A stretch of DNA of 64,000 bases from Oxalobacteraceae bacterium. Its GTDB lineage: Bacteria > Pseudomonadota > Gammaproteobacteria > Burkholderiales > Burkholderiaceae_D. Shown here piece by piece: positions 8,414 to 17,544 of the stretch. Every line of letters begins with the position of its first letter. Within the stretch, counting starts at the first letter, position 1. The stretch is taken from the NCBI GenBank assembly GCA_027490725.1, contig JAIXXN010000008.1, forward strand, positions 1 through 64,000, in the 5' to 3' direction. The position numbers and the translations under genes are program-made. Under the pieces are notes generated by a model. It searched no databases. It saw only the letters and a list, made by a program, of their open reading frames with translations, and was not told the origin of the DNA.

Positions 8414-11400
8414 ATGAAAGCACTGCTCGATCTATTCAAGCAAGTACAGACGAACGAGACCTTTGACGCGATCAAAATCGGTCTTGCTTCGCCTGAAAAA
8501 ATCCGTTCGTGGTCCTACGGCGAAGTTAAAAAGCCGGAAACCATCAACTACCGTACCTTCAAGCCTGAGCGCGACGGCCTGTTCTGCGCCAAAATCTTTG
8601 GCCCGATCAAGGATTACGAGTGCCTGTGCGGTAAATACAAACGCCTGAAACACCGCGGCGTGATCTGCGAAAAATGCGGCGTCGAAGTCACGCTGGCCAA
8701 AGTGCGTCGCGAACGCATGGGCCACATCGAACTGGCTTCGCCAACTGCTCACATCTGGTTCCTGAAGTCGCTGCCATCGCGCCTCGGTATGGTGCTGGAC
8801 ATGACCCTGCGGGACATCGAACGCGTGCTGTACTTCGAAGCATACGTGGTGACCGATCCGGGCATGACCCCGCTGAAAAAATGCCAGATCATGTCGGAAG
8901 ACGATTACGCCGCCAAGTACGAAGAGTACGGCGACGACTTCACCGCCTTCATGGGCGCGGAAGGTATCCGTGAACTGCTGCGCTCGATCGACATCCACCG
9001 CGATGCCGAGACCCTGCGCGTGGAACTGAAGGAATCGAAATCCGAAGCCAAGATCAAGAAATACGCCAAGCGTCTGAAAGTGCTGGAAGCGTTCCAGCGT
9101 TCGGGCATCAAGCCTGAGTGGATGATCATGGAAGTGCTGCCGGTGCTGCCACCGGAACTGCGTCCACTGGTACCACTGGACGGCGGCCGTTTCGCGACCT
9201 CGGATCTGAACGATCTGTATCGCCGCGTGATCAACCGTAACAACCGTCTGAAACGCCTGATGGAGCTGCGCGCTCCAGAGATCATCACGCGTAACGAAAA
9301 GCGTATGCTGCAAGAAGCAGTCGACTCGCTGCTGGACAACGGCCGTCGCGGTAAAGCGATGACCGGCGCCAACAAGCGTCCGCTGAAATCGCTGGCTGAG
9401 ATGATCAAAGGTAAGGGCGGCCGCTTCCGTCAGAACTTGCTGGGTAAGCGCGTCGACTACTCGGGCCGTTCGGTGATCGTGGTGGGTCCACAACTGAAAC
9501 TGCATCAGTGCGGTCTGCCAAAACTGATGGCGCTGGAACTGTTCAAACCATTCATCTTCAACAAACTGGAACTGATGGGTCTGGCAACGACCATCAAGGC
9601 AGCCAAGAAGCTGGTCGAGATTCAAGAGCCAGTGGTATGGGACATTCTGGAAGACGTGATCCGCGAACATCCGATCATGTTGAACCGTGCACCAACCCTG
9701 CACCGTCTGGGTATCCAGGCCTTCGAACCAGTCCTGATCGAAGGTAAAGCGATCCAGCTGCACCCACTGGTCTGCGCGGCATTCAATGCTGACTTCGACG
9801 GTGACCAGATGGCAGTTCACGTGCCGCTGTCGATCGAAGCACAGATGGAAGCACGCACCCTGATGCTGGCTTCGAACAACATTCTGTTCCCGTCGAATGG
9901 CGAACCATCGATCGTTCCTTCGCAGGATATCGTGCTGGGTCTGTACTACGCGACCCGCGAAGCGATCAATGCGAAAAACGAAGGGATGCTGTTCCCTGAC
10001 GTGTCGGAAGTCATTCGTGCCTACGACAACAAACAGGTTGAACTGACCACCCGTATCACGGTCCGTATCGTGGAAAATCCTAAGGATCCAGTGACGGGCG
10101 AATTCGTCCGCACCGTGACCCGTTACGAAACCACCGTCGGCCGCGCGATTCTGTCGGAAATTCTGCCTAAGGGTCTGCCATTCAGCGTGCTGAACCGCGC
10201 CCTGAAGAAGAAAGAAATTTCCAAGCTGATCAACACCTCCTTCCGTAAGTGCGGTCTGCGCGCAACGGTGGTATTTGCTGACCAACTGATGCAGTCGGGC
10301 TTCCGTCTGGCAACCCGCGCCGGTATTTCGATCTGCGTGGACGACATGCTGGTACCGCCACAAAAAGTCACCCTGATTTCGGCCGCCGAGGCAGAAGTCA
10401 AGCAGATCGAGCAGCAGTACGCTTCGGGTCTGGTGACCGCAGGCGAACGCTACAACAAAGTGGTCGACATCTGGGGCAAAACTTCCGACGAAGTCGGCAA
10501 GGCCATGATGGACCAGCTGAAAGTAGAAGACGTCATCAAACGCGATGGCACCAAGTCGACTCAGGAATCGTTCAACGCGATTTACATGATGGCCGACTCG
10601 GGCGCGCGTGGTTCGGCAGCCCAGATTCGTCAGCTGGCCGGTATGCGTGGTCTGATGGCGAAACCGGATGGTTCGATTATCGAAACGCCGATTACCGCGA
10701 ACTTCCGCGAAGGTCTGAACGTGTTGCAGTACTTCATTTCGACCCACGGCGCTCGTAAAGGTCTGGCCGATACGGCACTGAAAACCGCGAACTCCGGTTA
10801 CCTGACCCGTCGTCTGGTTGACGTGACCCAGGATCTGGTGGTGATCGAGGACGATTGCGGCACCTCCAACGGTACCGTCATGAAGGCATTGGTTGAAGGT
10901 GGTGAAGTCATCGAAGCGCTGCGCGACCGTATCCTCGGCCGTGTAGTGGTGAACGACGTCGTCAATCCGGAAACCCAGGCGACGCTGTACGAAGCCGGTA
11001 CCCTGATGGACGAAGACATGGTCGAAGAGATCGAGCGTCTGTCGATCGACGAAGTCAAGGTTCGTACTCCGCTGACTTGCGACACCCGCTTCGGCCTGTG
11101 CGCCAAGTGCTACGGTCGCGATCTGGGCCGCGGTATGCTGGTTAACGCCGGCGAAGCCGTCGGTGTGGTGGCAGCGCAGTCGATTGGTGAACCTGGTACC
11201 CAGCTGACCATGCGTACCTTCCACATTGGTGGTGCGGCATCGCGTGCAGCAGTGGCCTCGTCGGTGGAAGCGAAGTCCAACGGTATTATCCGTTTCACTT
11301 CGACCATGCGTTACGTGACCAACGGCAAGGGCGCACTGATCGTCATTTCCCGTTCCGGTGAAGTGCTGATTACCGACGACCACGGCCGTGAGCGTGAACG

Positions 11401-12643
11401 TCATAAAGTGCCATACGGCGCGACGCTGATTGTCAAAGATGGTCTGGTCATCAAGGCCGGTACCGCACTGGCAACCTGGGATCCGCTGACCCGTCCGATC
11501 ATTACCGAATACGCCGGTACCGTGCGTTTCGAGAACGTCGAAGAAGGCGTCACCGTAGCCCGTCAGGTCGACGAAGTGACCGGTCTGTCGACTCTGGTCG
11601 CGATCGATGCGAAACGTCGCGGTTCGCTGACCAAGACCATGCGTCCACAGGTAAAACTGCTGAACGAAGAAGGTCACGAAGTGAAGATCGCCGGTACCGA
11701 ACACGCTGTAGCGATCGGCTTCCAGGTGGGCGCACTGATTATGGTGAAAGATGGCCAGGCAGTGACCGTTGGTGAAGTGCTGGCACGTATCCCGACCGAA
11801 TCGCAGAAGACTCGCGATATTACCGGGGGTCTGCCGCGCGTTGCCGAGCTGTTCGAAGCCCGTTCGCCGAAAGATGCCGGTATGCTGGCAGAAGTCACGG
11901 GTACCGTGGCCTTCGGTAAAGAAACCAAGGGTAAGCAGCGTCTGGAAATCACCGACATGGACGGCAACAAGCACGAGTTCCTGATTACCAAGGACAAGCA
12001 AGTGCTGGTACACGACGGCCAGGTAGTGAACAAGGGCGAGATGATTGTGGACGGTCCTGCCGATCCGCAAGACATTCTGCGACTGCTGGGTATCGAAGCG
12101 CTGGCACGTTACATCGTTGACGAAGTGCAGGACGTGTACCGTCTGCAGGGCGTGAAGATTAACGACAAGCACATCGAAGTGATCGTACGTCAGATGCTGC
12201 GTCGCGTTCAGATCGTCAATGCCGGTGACACCGACTACATCGTCGGCGAACAGGTAGAGCGTTCCGAGCTGCTGGAAGAGAACGATCGCATGGTCAAAGA
12301 GAACAAGATCGCTGCGACCTACGAAAACGTGCTGCTGGGTATTACCAAAGCATCGCTGTCGACCGATTCCTTCATCTCGGCTGCATCGTTCCAGGAAACC
12401 ACTCGCGTGCTGACCGAAGCTGCCATCATGGGCAAACGCGACGGTCTGCGTGGTCTGAAAGAAAACGTCATCGTGGGTCGTCTGATCCCTGGTGGTACGG
12501 GTCTGGCATTCCACCGCGCACGCAAAGAGAAAGAGCAGTGGGAAGTCGAAGAGCGTCAAGCTCTGCTGGCTGCCGAGAAGGCCGCCATGGCCGGCAGCGA
12601 AGCCGACGTGAGCGAAGTCATCCCGCAGGACGGCGAAGCGTAA
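8414..12643 (+). CDS. rpoC: DNA-directed RNA polymerase subunit beta'
   Basis: The beta' subunit (1409 residues; 1407 in E. coli) supplies the catalytic Mg2+ site. The N-terminal zinc ribbon is visible as [19 protein letters not shown] (about residues 70-88). The catalytic motif NADFDGD has its aspartates at residues 460, 462 and 464, the same numbers as E. coli. A second Cys cluster ([15 protein letters not shown]) lies near residue 890, just before the trigger-loop region [25 protein letters not shown] precedes the ATG. The gene ends the operon at a strong terminator. rpsL is not the next gene. Confidence 0.99.
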   Translation: MKALLDLFKQVQTNETFDAIKIGLASPEKIRSWSYGEVKKPETINYRTFKPERDGLFCAKIFGPIKDYECLCGKYKRLKHRGVICEKCGVEVTLAKVRRERMGHIELASPTAHIWFLKSLPSRLGMVLDMTLRDIERVLYFEAYVVTDPGMTPLKKCQIMSEDDYAAKYEEYGDDFTAFMGAEGIRELLRSIDIHRDAETLRVELKESKSEAKIKKYAKRLKVLEAFQRSGIKPEWMIMEVLPVLPPELRPLVPLDGGRFATSDLNDLYRRVINRNNRLKRLMELRAPEIITRNEKRMLQEAVDSLLDNGRRGKAMTGANKRPLKSLAEMIKGKGGRFRQNLLGKRVDYSGRSVIVVGPQLKLHQCGLPKLMALELFKPFIFNKLELMGLATTIKAAKKLVEIQEPVVWDILEDVIREHPIMLNRAPTLHRLGIQAFEPVLIEGKAIQLHPLVCAAFNADFDGDQMAVHVPLSIEAQMEARTLMLASNNILFPSNGEPSIVPSQDIVLGLYYATREAINAKNEGMLFPDVSEVIRAYDNKQVELTTRITVRIVENPKDPVTGEFVRTVTRYETTVGRAILSEILPKGLPFSVLNRALKKKEISKLINTSFRKCGLRATVVFADQLMQSGFRLATRAGISICVDDMLVPPQKVTLISAAEAEVKQIEQQYASGLVTAGERYNKVVDIWGKTSDEVGKAMMDQLKVEDVIKRDGTKSTQESFNAIYMMADSGARGSAAQIRQLAGMRGLMAKPDGSIIETPITANFREGLNVLQYFISTHGARKGLADTALKTANSGYLTRRLVDVTQDLVVIEDDCGTSNGTVMKALVEGGEVIEALRDRILGRVVVNDVVNPETQATLYEAGTLMDEDMVEEIERLSIDEVKVRTPLTCDTRFGLCAKCYGRDLGRGMLVNAGEAVGVVAAQSIGEPGTQLTMRTFHIGGAASRAAVASSVEAKSNGIIRFTSTMRYVTNGKGALIVISRSGEVLITDDHGRERERHKVPYGATLIVKDGLVIKAGTALATWDPLTRPIITEYAGTVRFENVEEGVTVARQVDEVTGLSTLVAIDAKRRGSLTKTMRPQVKLLNEEGHEVKIAGTEHAVAIGFQVGALIMVKDGQAVTVGEVLARIPTESQKTRDITGGLPRVAELFEARSPKDAGMLAEVTGTVAFGKETKGKQRLEITDMDGNKHEFLITKDKQVLVHDGQVVNKGEMIVDGPADPQDILRLLGIEALARYIVDEVQDVYRLQGVKINDKHIEVIVRQMLRRVQIVNAGDTDYIVGEQVERSELLEENDRMVKENKIAATYENVLLGITKASLSTDSFISAASFQETTRVLTEAAIMGKRDGLRGLKENVIVGRLIPGGTGLAFHRARKEKEQWEVEERQALLAAEKAAMAGSEADVSEVIPQDGEA

Positions 12644-12653
12644 GCACCGCCTA

Positions 12654-12693
12654 GCAAATAGAAACGGCACCCTCGGGTGCCGTTTCTATTTGC
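12654..12693. terminator. Bidirectional terminator after rpoC
   Basis: Bases 12654-12671 pair perfectly with 12676-12693 (18 bp, reading GCAAATAGAAACGGCACC on the left arm), with a 4-nt loop. Downstream on the + strand is CTGATTTTTTG. The structure lies between rpoC and the convergent DUF885 gene and could serve both. Confidence 0.85.
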
Positions 12694-12712
12694 GCTGATT
12701 TTTTGAGTGTTG

Positions 12713-14548
12713 TTATTGCTGGCTGGCGATCCAGCGCTCGACTTTTTCTTCCAGCAGAGCCAGCGGCACGGTGCCGTCACCCAGCACGACGGCGTGGAAG
12801 GCTGGCAGGCTGAATTTGTCACCGAGGGCAGCACTGGCGCGCTCGCGCAGCGCGACAATCTTCAGCGAGCCGATCTTGTAGCCCAGTGCCTGCCCCGGCC
12901 ATGCCATATAGCGCTCGGTTTCGGTCTTGGCGGTGACGTCATAACCGAGCGTGTCGTGCATATAGGCGATGCTGCGTTCGCGGCTCCAGCCCAGCGCGTG
13001 CATACCGGTGTCCACCACCAGACGGGTGGCACGCAGCAGTTCGTCGTTGAGGTGGCCGAAGTACTGGGCCGGATCTTCAAACAGCCCCATCTCCTTGCCC
13101 AGAGTTTCGGCGTACAGCGCCCAGCCTTCCGTGTAGGCATTGTTGCCGCCGAATTTGCGGAACTTCGGCAGATTCAGTTCCTGCATCAGGGCGATGTGGA
13201 AGTGGTGCCCCGGTTTGCCTTCGTGCAGGAATAGCGTGGTCATGCCGGTGCTGCCGTATTTGGTCGGGTCATTGACCACCGACCAGAACACGCCGGGACG
13301 CGAACCATCCCCGGCCGGTGCCGTGTAATGGTCGGATGCGGTGGCGCGGCTCAGTTCCGGTTCCAGACGCAGATCGAGCTTGGCTTTCGGCAGCAGCGTG
13401 AACATCTGCGGCAGTTTGGTGTCGAGCACCTCATTGAGCTGGTGATAGACCGCCTGTACCTGCTGTTCTGTTTTGAACGGATAGAACTTGGCCTGTGCGG
13501 CGACCCAGACGGGCAGGCCGGCTGGCGGGCCGTCATAGCCGAGTTTGGGGCCGAGAACGGCGAACTGGGCCTGAATGCGCGCCACTTCTTTTAAACCGAT
13601 GGCGTGGATTTCCGCCGGCTGCATGCTGGTGGTGGTCGAATCGGCCACCCGCGCCTGATACCACGCCGCGCCATTTGGCAAATCGCCCAGCCCGGTGCTG
13701 CTACGGCAGGCCGGCAGGTAGTCCTGTTCGATGAAGCGCGCCAGACGTTGCAGGGCAGGCAGGATGCGCTGGCCGACGGCGTCCCGGTAGGCGACGCTCA
13801 GGCGCTGGCGATCAGCGGCGCTGAAGCTGGCTGGCAGTTTGGTGATGGGCGTATAGAAGATATTGCTTTCAGCCTTGTCGCTGAGCAGTTGCTGGAACTG
13901 CGGCAGGGCCGATAGCATCAGGGCGCGTGGCTGGGTGATGCCGCTACGCATACCCACGCGCATGTTTGCAATGGCCTGATCGATCCATGCGGGCAGCTGG
14001 CTGATGCGCTTCAGATAGGCATTGTATTCGGCTACCGTGGTGAGCGGCTGGGAGGCTTCGCCACCGGCATAGTTGGCCAGCGCGACGGGCACGCTATCCA
14101 TCTGGGTGATCGGCAGCAGGTGTTCCGGGAAAGCTTCGATTGCCAGCAGGCTGTTCAGCTCGAAGCGCAGGATGTCGTAGTTGATCTGGTCGGCACTGCT
14201 CAGGCGCGCACGCGCGATCGCCTGCAGACGCTTGCTGAACTGGTGATACAGCTTGAATTGACGGGCACGCTGGGCGGGGGCAATGCTCAGGCCCAGCTGG
14301 TCGTCAAAGCGCTTATCGCCGTTTTCCGTGGCCGAGATGGGATTAAAGCGGGCGTTAGCGTCGTAGTACTGATCGGCCAGCGTCAGCAGGGCGCGCTGCG
14401 CTGCGGCGTCGCTTTGGGCCGGGGTCGCAGGGGCGCTGGCGCTGTTGCCAGTGCTGCCGAGCGGGGCGGCAGCGTGGCTGACGGGCGCGGCGAGGGCCAG
14501 CGCGATGGCCGCTGCCAGTGCAGCGCGGGTAGTGCGGAGTGAACTCAT
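12713..14548 (-). CDS. DUF885 family exported protein, putative metal-dependent carboxypeptidase
   Basis: The ATG at 14548 gives 611 residues and starts with a signal peptide (basic MSSLRTTR, hydrophobic AALAAAIALALAAP, cleavage near SHAA). AGGAAAG precedes it. A start at 14596 would put 16 polar residues before the signal. The conserved C-terminal motif HEGKPGHHFH (H-E-x-x-P-G-H) with the later EGWALYAETLGKEMG is typical of DUF885, whose members resemble zinc peptidases. The role is probably periplasmic peptide hydrolysis; substrate unknown. The gene is convergent with rpoC. Confidence 0.8.
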   Translation of the reverse strand: MSSLRTTRAALAAAIALALAAPVSHAAAPLGSTGNSASAPATPAQSDAAAQRALLTLADQYYDANARFNPISATENGDKRFDDQLGLSIAPAQRARQFKLYHQFSKRLQAIARARLSSADQINYDILRFELNSLLAIEAFPEHLLPITQMDSVPVALANYAGGEASQPLTTVAEYNAYLKRISQLPAWIDQAIANMRVGMRSGITQPRALMLSALPQFQQLLSDKAESNIFYTPITKLPASFSAADRQRLSVAYRDAVGQRILPALQRLARFIEQDYLPACRSSTGLGDLPNGAAWYQARVADSTTTSMQPAEIHAIGLKEVARIQAQFAVLGPKLGYDGPPAGLPVWVAAQAKFYPFKTEQQVQAVYHQLNEVLDTKLPQMFTLLPKAKLDLRLEPELSRATASDHYTAPAGDGSRPGVFWSVVNDPTKYGSTGMTTLFLHEGKPGHHFHIALMQELNLPKFRKFGGNNAYTEGWALYAETLGKEMGLFEDPAQYFGHLNDELLRATRLVVDTGMHALGWSRERSIAYMHDTLGYDVTAKTETERYMAWPGQALGYKIGSLKIVALRERASAALGDKFSLPAFHAVVLGDGTVPLALLEEKVERWIASQQ

Positions 14549-14707
14549 GTTGTTTGTCTTTCCTGGTAAGCAGTAACGCCGGCTAGCATAAGCCATCGCC
14601 GCCAGAGGCGCGAGGGCTTTGTGCGGGTAGTGGACGGGGCGCGCGCGATGACTGGGCGCCAGCGGAAAAAGTGCTGCAGGTGGAGCAAGTGGCGCAGGTG
14701 GTGTGCA

Positions 14708-15184
14708 TTAGCCGTGCGCGACCAGTTCCAGCGGCAGGGCGGTGCTGAATTTGATCTGTTCCATCGAGAACGCCGAGGACACCCCGCTCAGTTGCGCCAC
14801 TTTGATGAGCTTCTTGTAAAAGCGGTCATAGCCCTCGATATCGCTGGTGACGACTTTCAGCAGATAGTCGATGTCGCCGCTCATGCGGTGAAATTCCAGC
14901 ACTTCTGGCAGCGCCACCACGGCCGCAGCAAAGCGTGCCAGCCATTTATCGTCGTGCTGGCTAGTCCGTACGCTGACGAACACCGTCACCGCCAGGCCCA
15001 CTTTGCGGCGATTGACGATGGCCACGCGGTTCTCCAGATAGCCTTCTTCCTCAAGCCGGCGGATGCGTTTCCAGCACGGCGTGCTGGACAGCCCGATCCG
15101 TTCGCTGAGCTGGGCCACCGACAGCGTGCCATCGAGCTGCAGGGCGGAGAGAATGGCATAGTCATAGCGGTCAAGTGGATTCAT
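14708..15184 (-). CDS. Lrp/AsnC family transcriptional regulator
   Basis: The 158-residue protein has an N-terminal winged helix-turn-helix (YDYAILSALQLDGTLSVAQL, then the recognition helix region SSTPCWKRIRRLEEEG) and a C-terminal RAM domain for amino-acid binding and oligomerisation (RMSGDIDYLLKVVTSDIEGY). Lrp proteins of this size often control a divergent gene. Here that neighbour is a cysteine desulfurase fusion, 128 bp away, so sensing of cysteine or a related amino acid is a reasonable guess. E. coli DecR/CyuR is a known cysteine-responsive member. A TAGCAT/ATGCTA palindrome lies next to its start. Confidence 0.9.
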   Translation of the reverse strand: MNPLDRYDYAILSALQLDGTLSVAQLSERIGLSSTPCWKRIRRLEEEGYLENRVAIVNRRKVGLAVTVFVSVRTSQHDDKWLARFAAAVVALPEVLEFHRMSGDIDYLLKVVTSDIEGYDRFYKKLIKVAQLSGVSSAFSMEQIKFSTALPLELVAHG

Positions 15185-15203
15185 TCTGGATACTCCAAAT
15201 AAG

Positions 15204-15219
15204 TAGCATAAACATGCTA
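15204..15219. promoter_or_regulatory. Palindrome in the lrp/desulfurase divergent promoter region
   Basis: TAGCAT-AAAC-ATGCTA is a perfect 6-bp inverted repeat. An additional ATGCTA half-site is at 15273-15278. The palindrome overlaps a possible minus-strand -10 (TATGCT, 15210-15205) 17 bp from TTCCCC, so binding would repress the regulator's own promoter. AT-rich sequence around 15215-15260 fits Lrp-type wrapping. No footprint data exist here. Confidence 0.45.
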
Positions 15220-15312
15220 TATTTTAGGGGGAAGCGGAGTATTTTAGTATATATGTTTCCCGTGTTTTGAGTATGCTATGAGTATTCCAGTGCCTGCTCT
15301 ATAGCTCTCATC

Positions 15313-17394
15313 ATGACGACCGAAATCTACCTTGATGGCAATGCCACCACCGCCGTTTTACCTGCTGCCATCGAAGCGGCGTGTCGCACCATGGGACAGC
15401 AGTACGGCAACCCCAGCAGCAGTCACGCCAGTGGCCTGAACGCGAAAGTCATACTCGATCAGGCGCACCAGTGTGCGCGCCGCCTGCTCGGCGTGGGCGA
15501 GGGGCGCTTGATGTTTAATAGCGGCGCGACCGAGGGCATCCAGACGGCGATACTGTCGGCGCTGGTGGCCTTGCGCGAACGTCAGCAGCAGGGCGTCGCC
15601 ATCGGCAGCCTGCTGGTGTACGGTGCTACCGAACACAAGGCCGTGCCGGAAGCGCTGGCGCACTGGAATCGCTTGCTGGGTCTCAACCTGAGCCTGTACA
15701 AATTGCCCGTGCATGCCGACGGCCTGCATGATCTGGCGGCGCTGCGCGCCTGTGCCAGCGAAGCTGCGCTGGTGTGCACCATGGCGGCGAATAATGAAAC
15801 GGGCGTCATCAGCGATCTGGCCGGCATCCAGAATCTGCTGGAGCAGAGCGCCTGTCAGGCTTACTGGCTGGTCGATTGCGTGCAGGCGCTGGGCAAGCTG
15901 GACCTGAATCTGGCGGCCACCCGCATCGACTACGCGCCATTTTCCGGCCATAAATTATATGCACCGAAAGGCACTGGCATGCTGTATGTGCGCGCTGGCG
16001 CACCGTTCACTCCCCTGATCGTGGGTGGCGGGCAGGAAAGTGCGCAGCGCTCGGGTACCGAAAACATGGCCGGCATTGCCGCACTGGGCACCGTGCTGGC
16101 AGCGCTGGAGCGCGGTGACACCTTCCGCAGCCATGCCGAACTGGAAGACTACCGGAGCCAGTTGGCCGAGGCCCTGCGCGCTGCCTTGCCGGGCGTGGTA
16201 TTTAACAATCCTTTCGAGCACTCGTTGCCCACCACACTGAATTTCTCCGTACCGGGACTGAGCAGCCGCGAGCTGATGGATGTGTTCGATGCGGCCCAGG
16301 TCCGGGTCAGCTCCGGCAGTGCCTGTTCGGCCGCCAAAGCAGCGCCCAGCTATGTGCTGGATGCCATGCAGCTGCCATTGTGGCGCAGTGCCGGTGCGAT
16401 CCGCATGTCCTTCGGTCCACTGGCCGATGCGTCCATGATTGCCGACGCCTGTGTGCGGATTGCCCGTTGCGGTGCGGCGCTGCGTAGCGCCTGCCTGATT
16501 GCTTCCGAACAGCCGCGCGTGGCCCATGATGGTCTGCTGCAGCTGGGTGTAGAAGGAGTCTGTAGCTGGTTGCTGCTGGATGCGGCCAGCCGTAGTTGCG
16601 TACTGATCGATCCGCTGCCGGAACACACGGCCCGCATCGAAGCATTTGTGCGTTGCCAGAATTATCGCGTGCAGGCCATCCTGAATACCACGGCAGGTCA
16701 GGACAATGGCGAGTTGATCGATGCGCTGGGGCGTCACGCGGTCAGTCGCGTCGCAGTCGACGGGTATGGCTGGCCGGACTTGCCGGAGCAGGTGTTGCTG
16801 GCCGATGGGCAGCGTGCCGCAGCGCTGCGACTGGGGCGCCGCACACTGGCCTGCTTGGCGGATGGTGCGCAGCGTCACTATCTGCTGGGACAGGCCGAGC
16901 AAGGTCAGTTGAGCGCTGCCGCGCTGCGCTTTGCCTTCAGCGCGACCGTCGCCGGCGCCGCAGCGCTGCAGACCCTGACGGGCGAGCAGACCCTGCTGTG
17001 CCCGAGTCGCGATGAACAGAATCAATTCTGCGTGGCCAGCCAGCATTGCGCGCCGTGTGCTGCCGGCAGCAGCCTGCAGCTCGACCATGCAGCGCTCGCG
17101 CAGTTGCTGCAGGCCCATCCCGACGCACATCTGATCGACGTGCGGGAAGATTACGAATTCGCTGCCAGCGCCAGATTGTTGCCGCTGGGAGCGCCCCTGC
17201 ATAGCGTACCGCTGAGCCGTCTGACCGAGCATGCGGCGCAGTGGCTGGGCGCGCCGCAAGCGCCACTGGTCTTCGTCTGCCGCAGCGGCAACCGCAGCCT
17301 GAAAGCTGCGCAATGTCTGCGTCGCCTTGGCCATCCACACAGCTACAGCCTGAGTGGCGGGCTGGCCTTAGCGCCGCTGGCACAGGCCGCGTAA
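15313..17394 (+). CDS. Cysteine desulfurase fused to a degenerate hydrolase-like domain and a rhodanese domain
   Basis: Residues 1-390 are a NifS/IscS-like class V aminotransferase. The PLP lysine is K214 (FSGHKLYAPKG) and the catalytic loop cysteine is C338 (SSGSACSAAK). Residues of about 400-570 resemble a metallo-beta-lactamase fold of the persulfide-dioxygenase type, but the metal motif T-H-x-H-x-D-H appears as TTAGQDN, so metal binding is probably lost. A cysteine cluster follows (C573, C579, C582). Residues of about 585-693 are a rhodanese domain with active-site loop CRSGNRS (C656). The likely role is to take sulfur from cysteine as persulfide and pass it to the rhodanese cysteine. The acceptor is unknown. 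A terminator follows at once. Confidence 0.85.
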   Translation: MTTEIYLDGNATTAVLPAAIEAACRTMGQQYGNPSSSHASGLNAKVILDQAHQCARRLLGVGEGRLMFNSGATEGIQTAILSALVALRERQQQGVAIGSLLVYGATEHKAVPEALAHWNRLLGLNLSLYKLPVHADGLHDLAALRACASEAALVCTMAANNETGVISDLAGIQNLLEQSACQAYWLVDCVQALGKLDLNLAATRIDYAPFSGHKLYAPKGTGMLYVRAGAPFTPLIVGGGQESAQRSGTENMAGIAALGTVLAALERGDTFRSHAELEDYRSQLAEALRAALPGVVFNNPFEHSLPTTLNFSVPGLSSRELMDVFDAAQVRVSSGSACSAAKAAPSYVLDAMQLPLWRSAGAIRMSFGPLADASMIADACVRIARCGAALRSACLIASEQPRVAHDGLLQLGVEGVCSWLLLDAASRSCVLIDPLPEHTARIEAFVRCQNYRVQAILNTTAGQDNGELIDALGRHAVSRVAVDGYGWPDLPEQVLLADGQRAAALRLGRRTLACLADGAQRHYLLGQAEQGQLSAAALRFAFSATVAGAAALQTLTGEQTLLCPSRDEQNQFCVASQHCAPCAAGSSLQLDHAALAQLLQAHPDAHLIDVREDYEFAASARLLPLGAPLHSVPLSRLTEHAAQWLGAPQAPLVFVCRSGNRSLKAAQCLRRLGHPHSYSLSGGLALAPLAQAA

Positions 17395-17415
17395 GGCCTC
17401 ACCTTCTTCCTTTAC

Positions 17416-17441
17416 GGGCCGCGCAAGCGGCTCTTTTTTTT
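17416..17441 (+). terminator. Intrinsic terminator after the desulfurase fusion gene
   Basis: GGGCCGC (17416-17422) pairs with GCGGCTC (17427-17433; one G-U) around a GCAA tetraloop and is followed by eight T residues (17434-17441). It lies 22 bases after the stop. It also shows that the next gene cannot start at an upstream in-frame codon around 17440 inside the terminator. Confidence 0.9.
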
Positions 17442-17507
17442 GCGGGGCGCGCCCGGGGGGCTATGTACGTCTGCGCACAGTCGGGTTAGCGCGCTGGGCC
17501 TAAGCTG

Positions 17508-17534
17508 GCTATGCCTATTTTCTCTGTGCATAGC
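17508..17534 (+). promoter_or_regulatory. Stem-loop just before the ribosome site of the glucan synthase gene
   Basis: GCTATGC (17508-17514) and GCATAGC (17528-17534) form a perfect 7-bp inverted repeat with a 13-nt pyrimidine-rich loop. It ends directly at the GAGG (17535-17538) chosen as ribosome site. It could modulate translation of the very large downstream gene or be a protein site. Confidence 0.35.
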
Positions 17535-17544
17535 GAGGTCAAGT

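Noticed and set aside
8432..12670. Very long open frame antisense to rpoC
   Set aside because: Same cause as for rpoB. It also runs through part of the rpoC terminator.
15955..17340. Long antisense frame inside the desulfurase fusion
   Set aside because: Low-complexity translation typical of a GC-rich shadow frame; the sense strand has full catalytic motifs.
17440..17544. In-frame N-terminal extension of the glucan synthase
   Set aside because: It begins inside the T-run of an intrinsic terminator and has no ribosome site.
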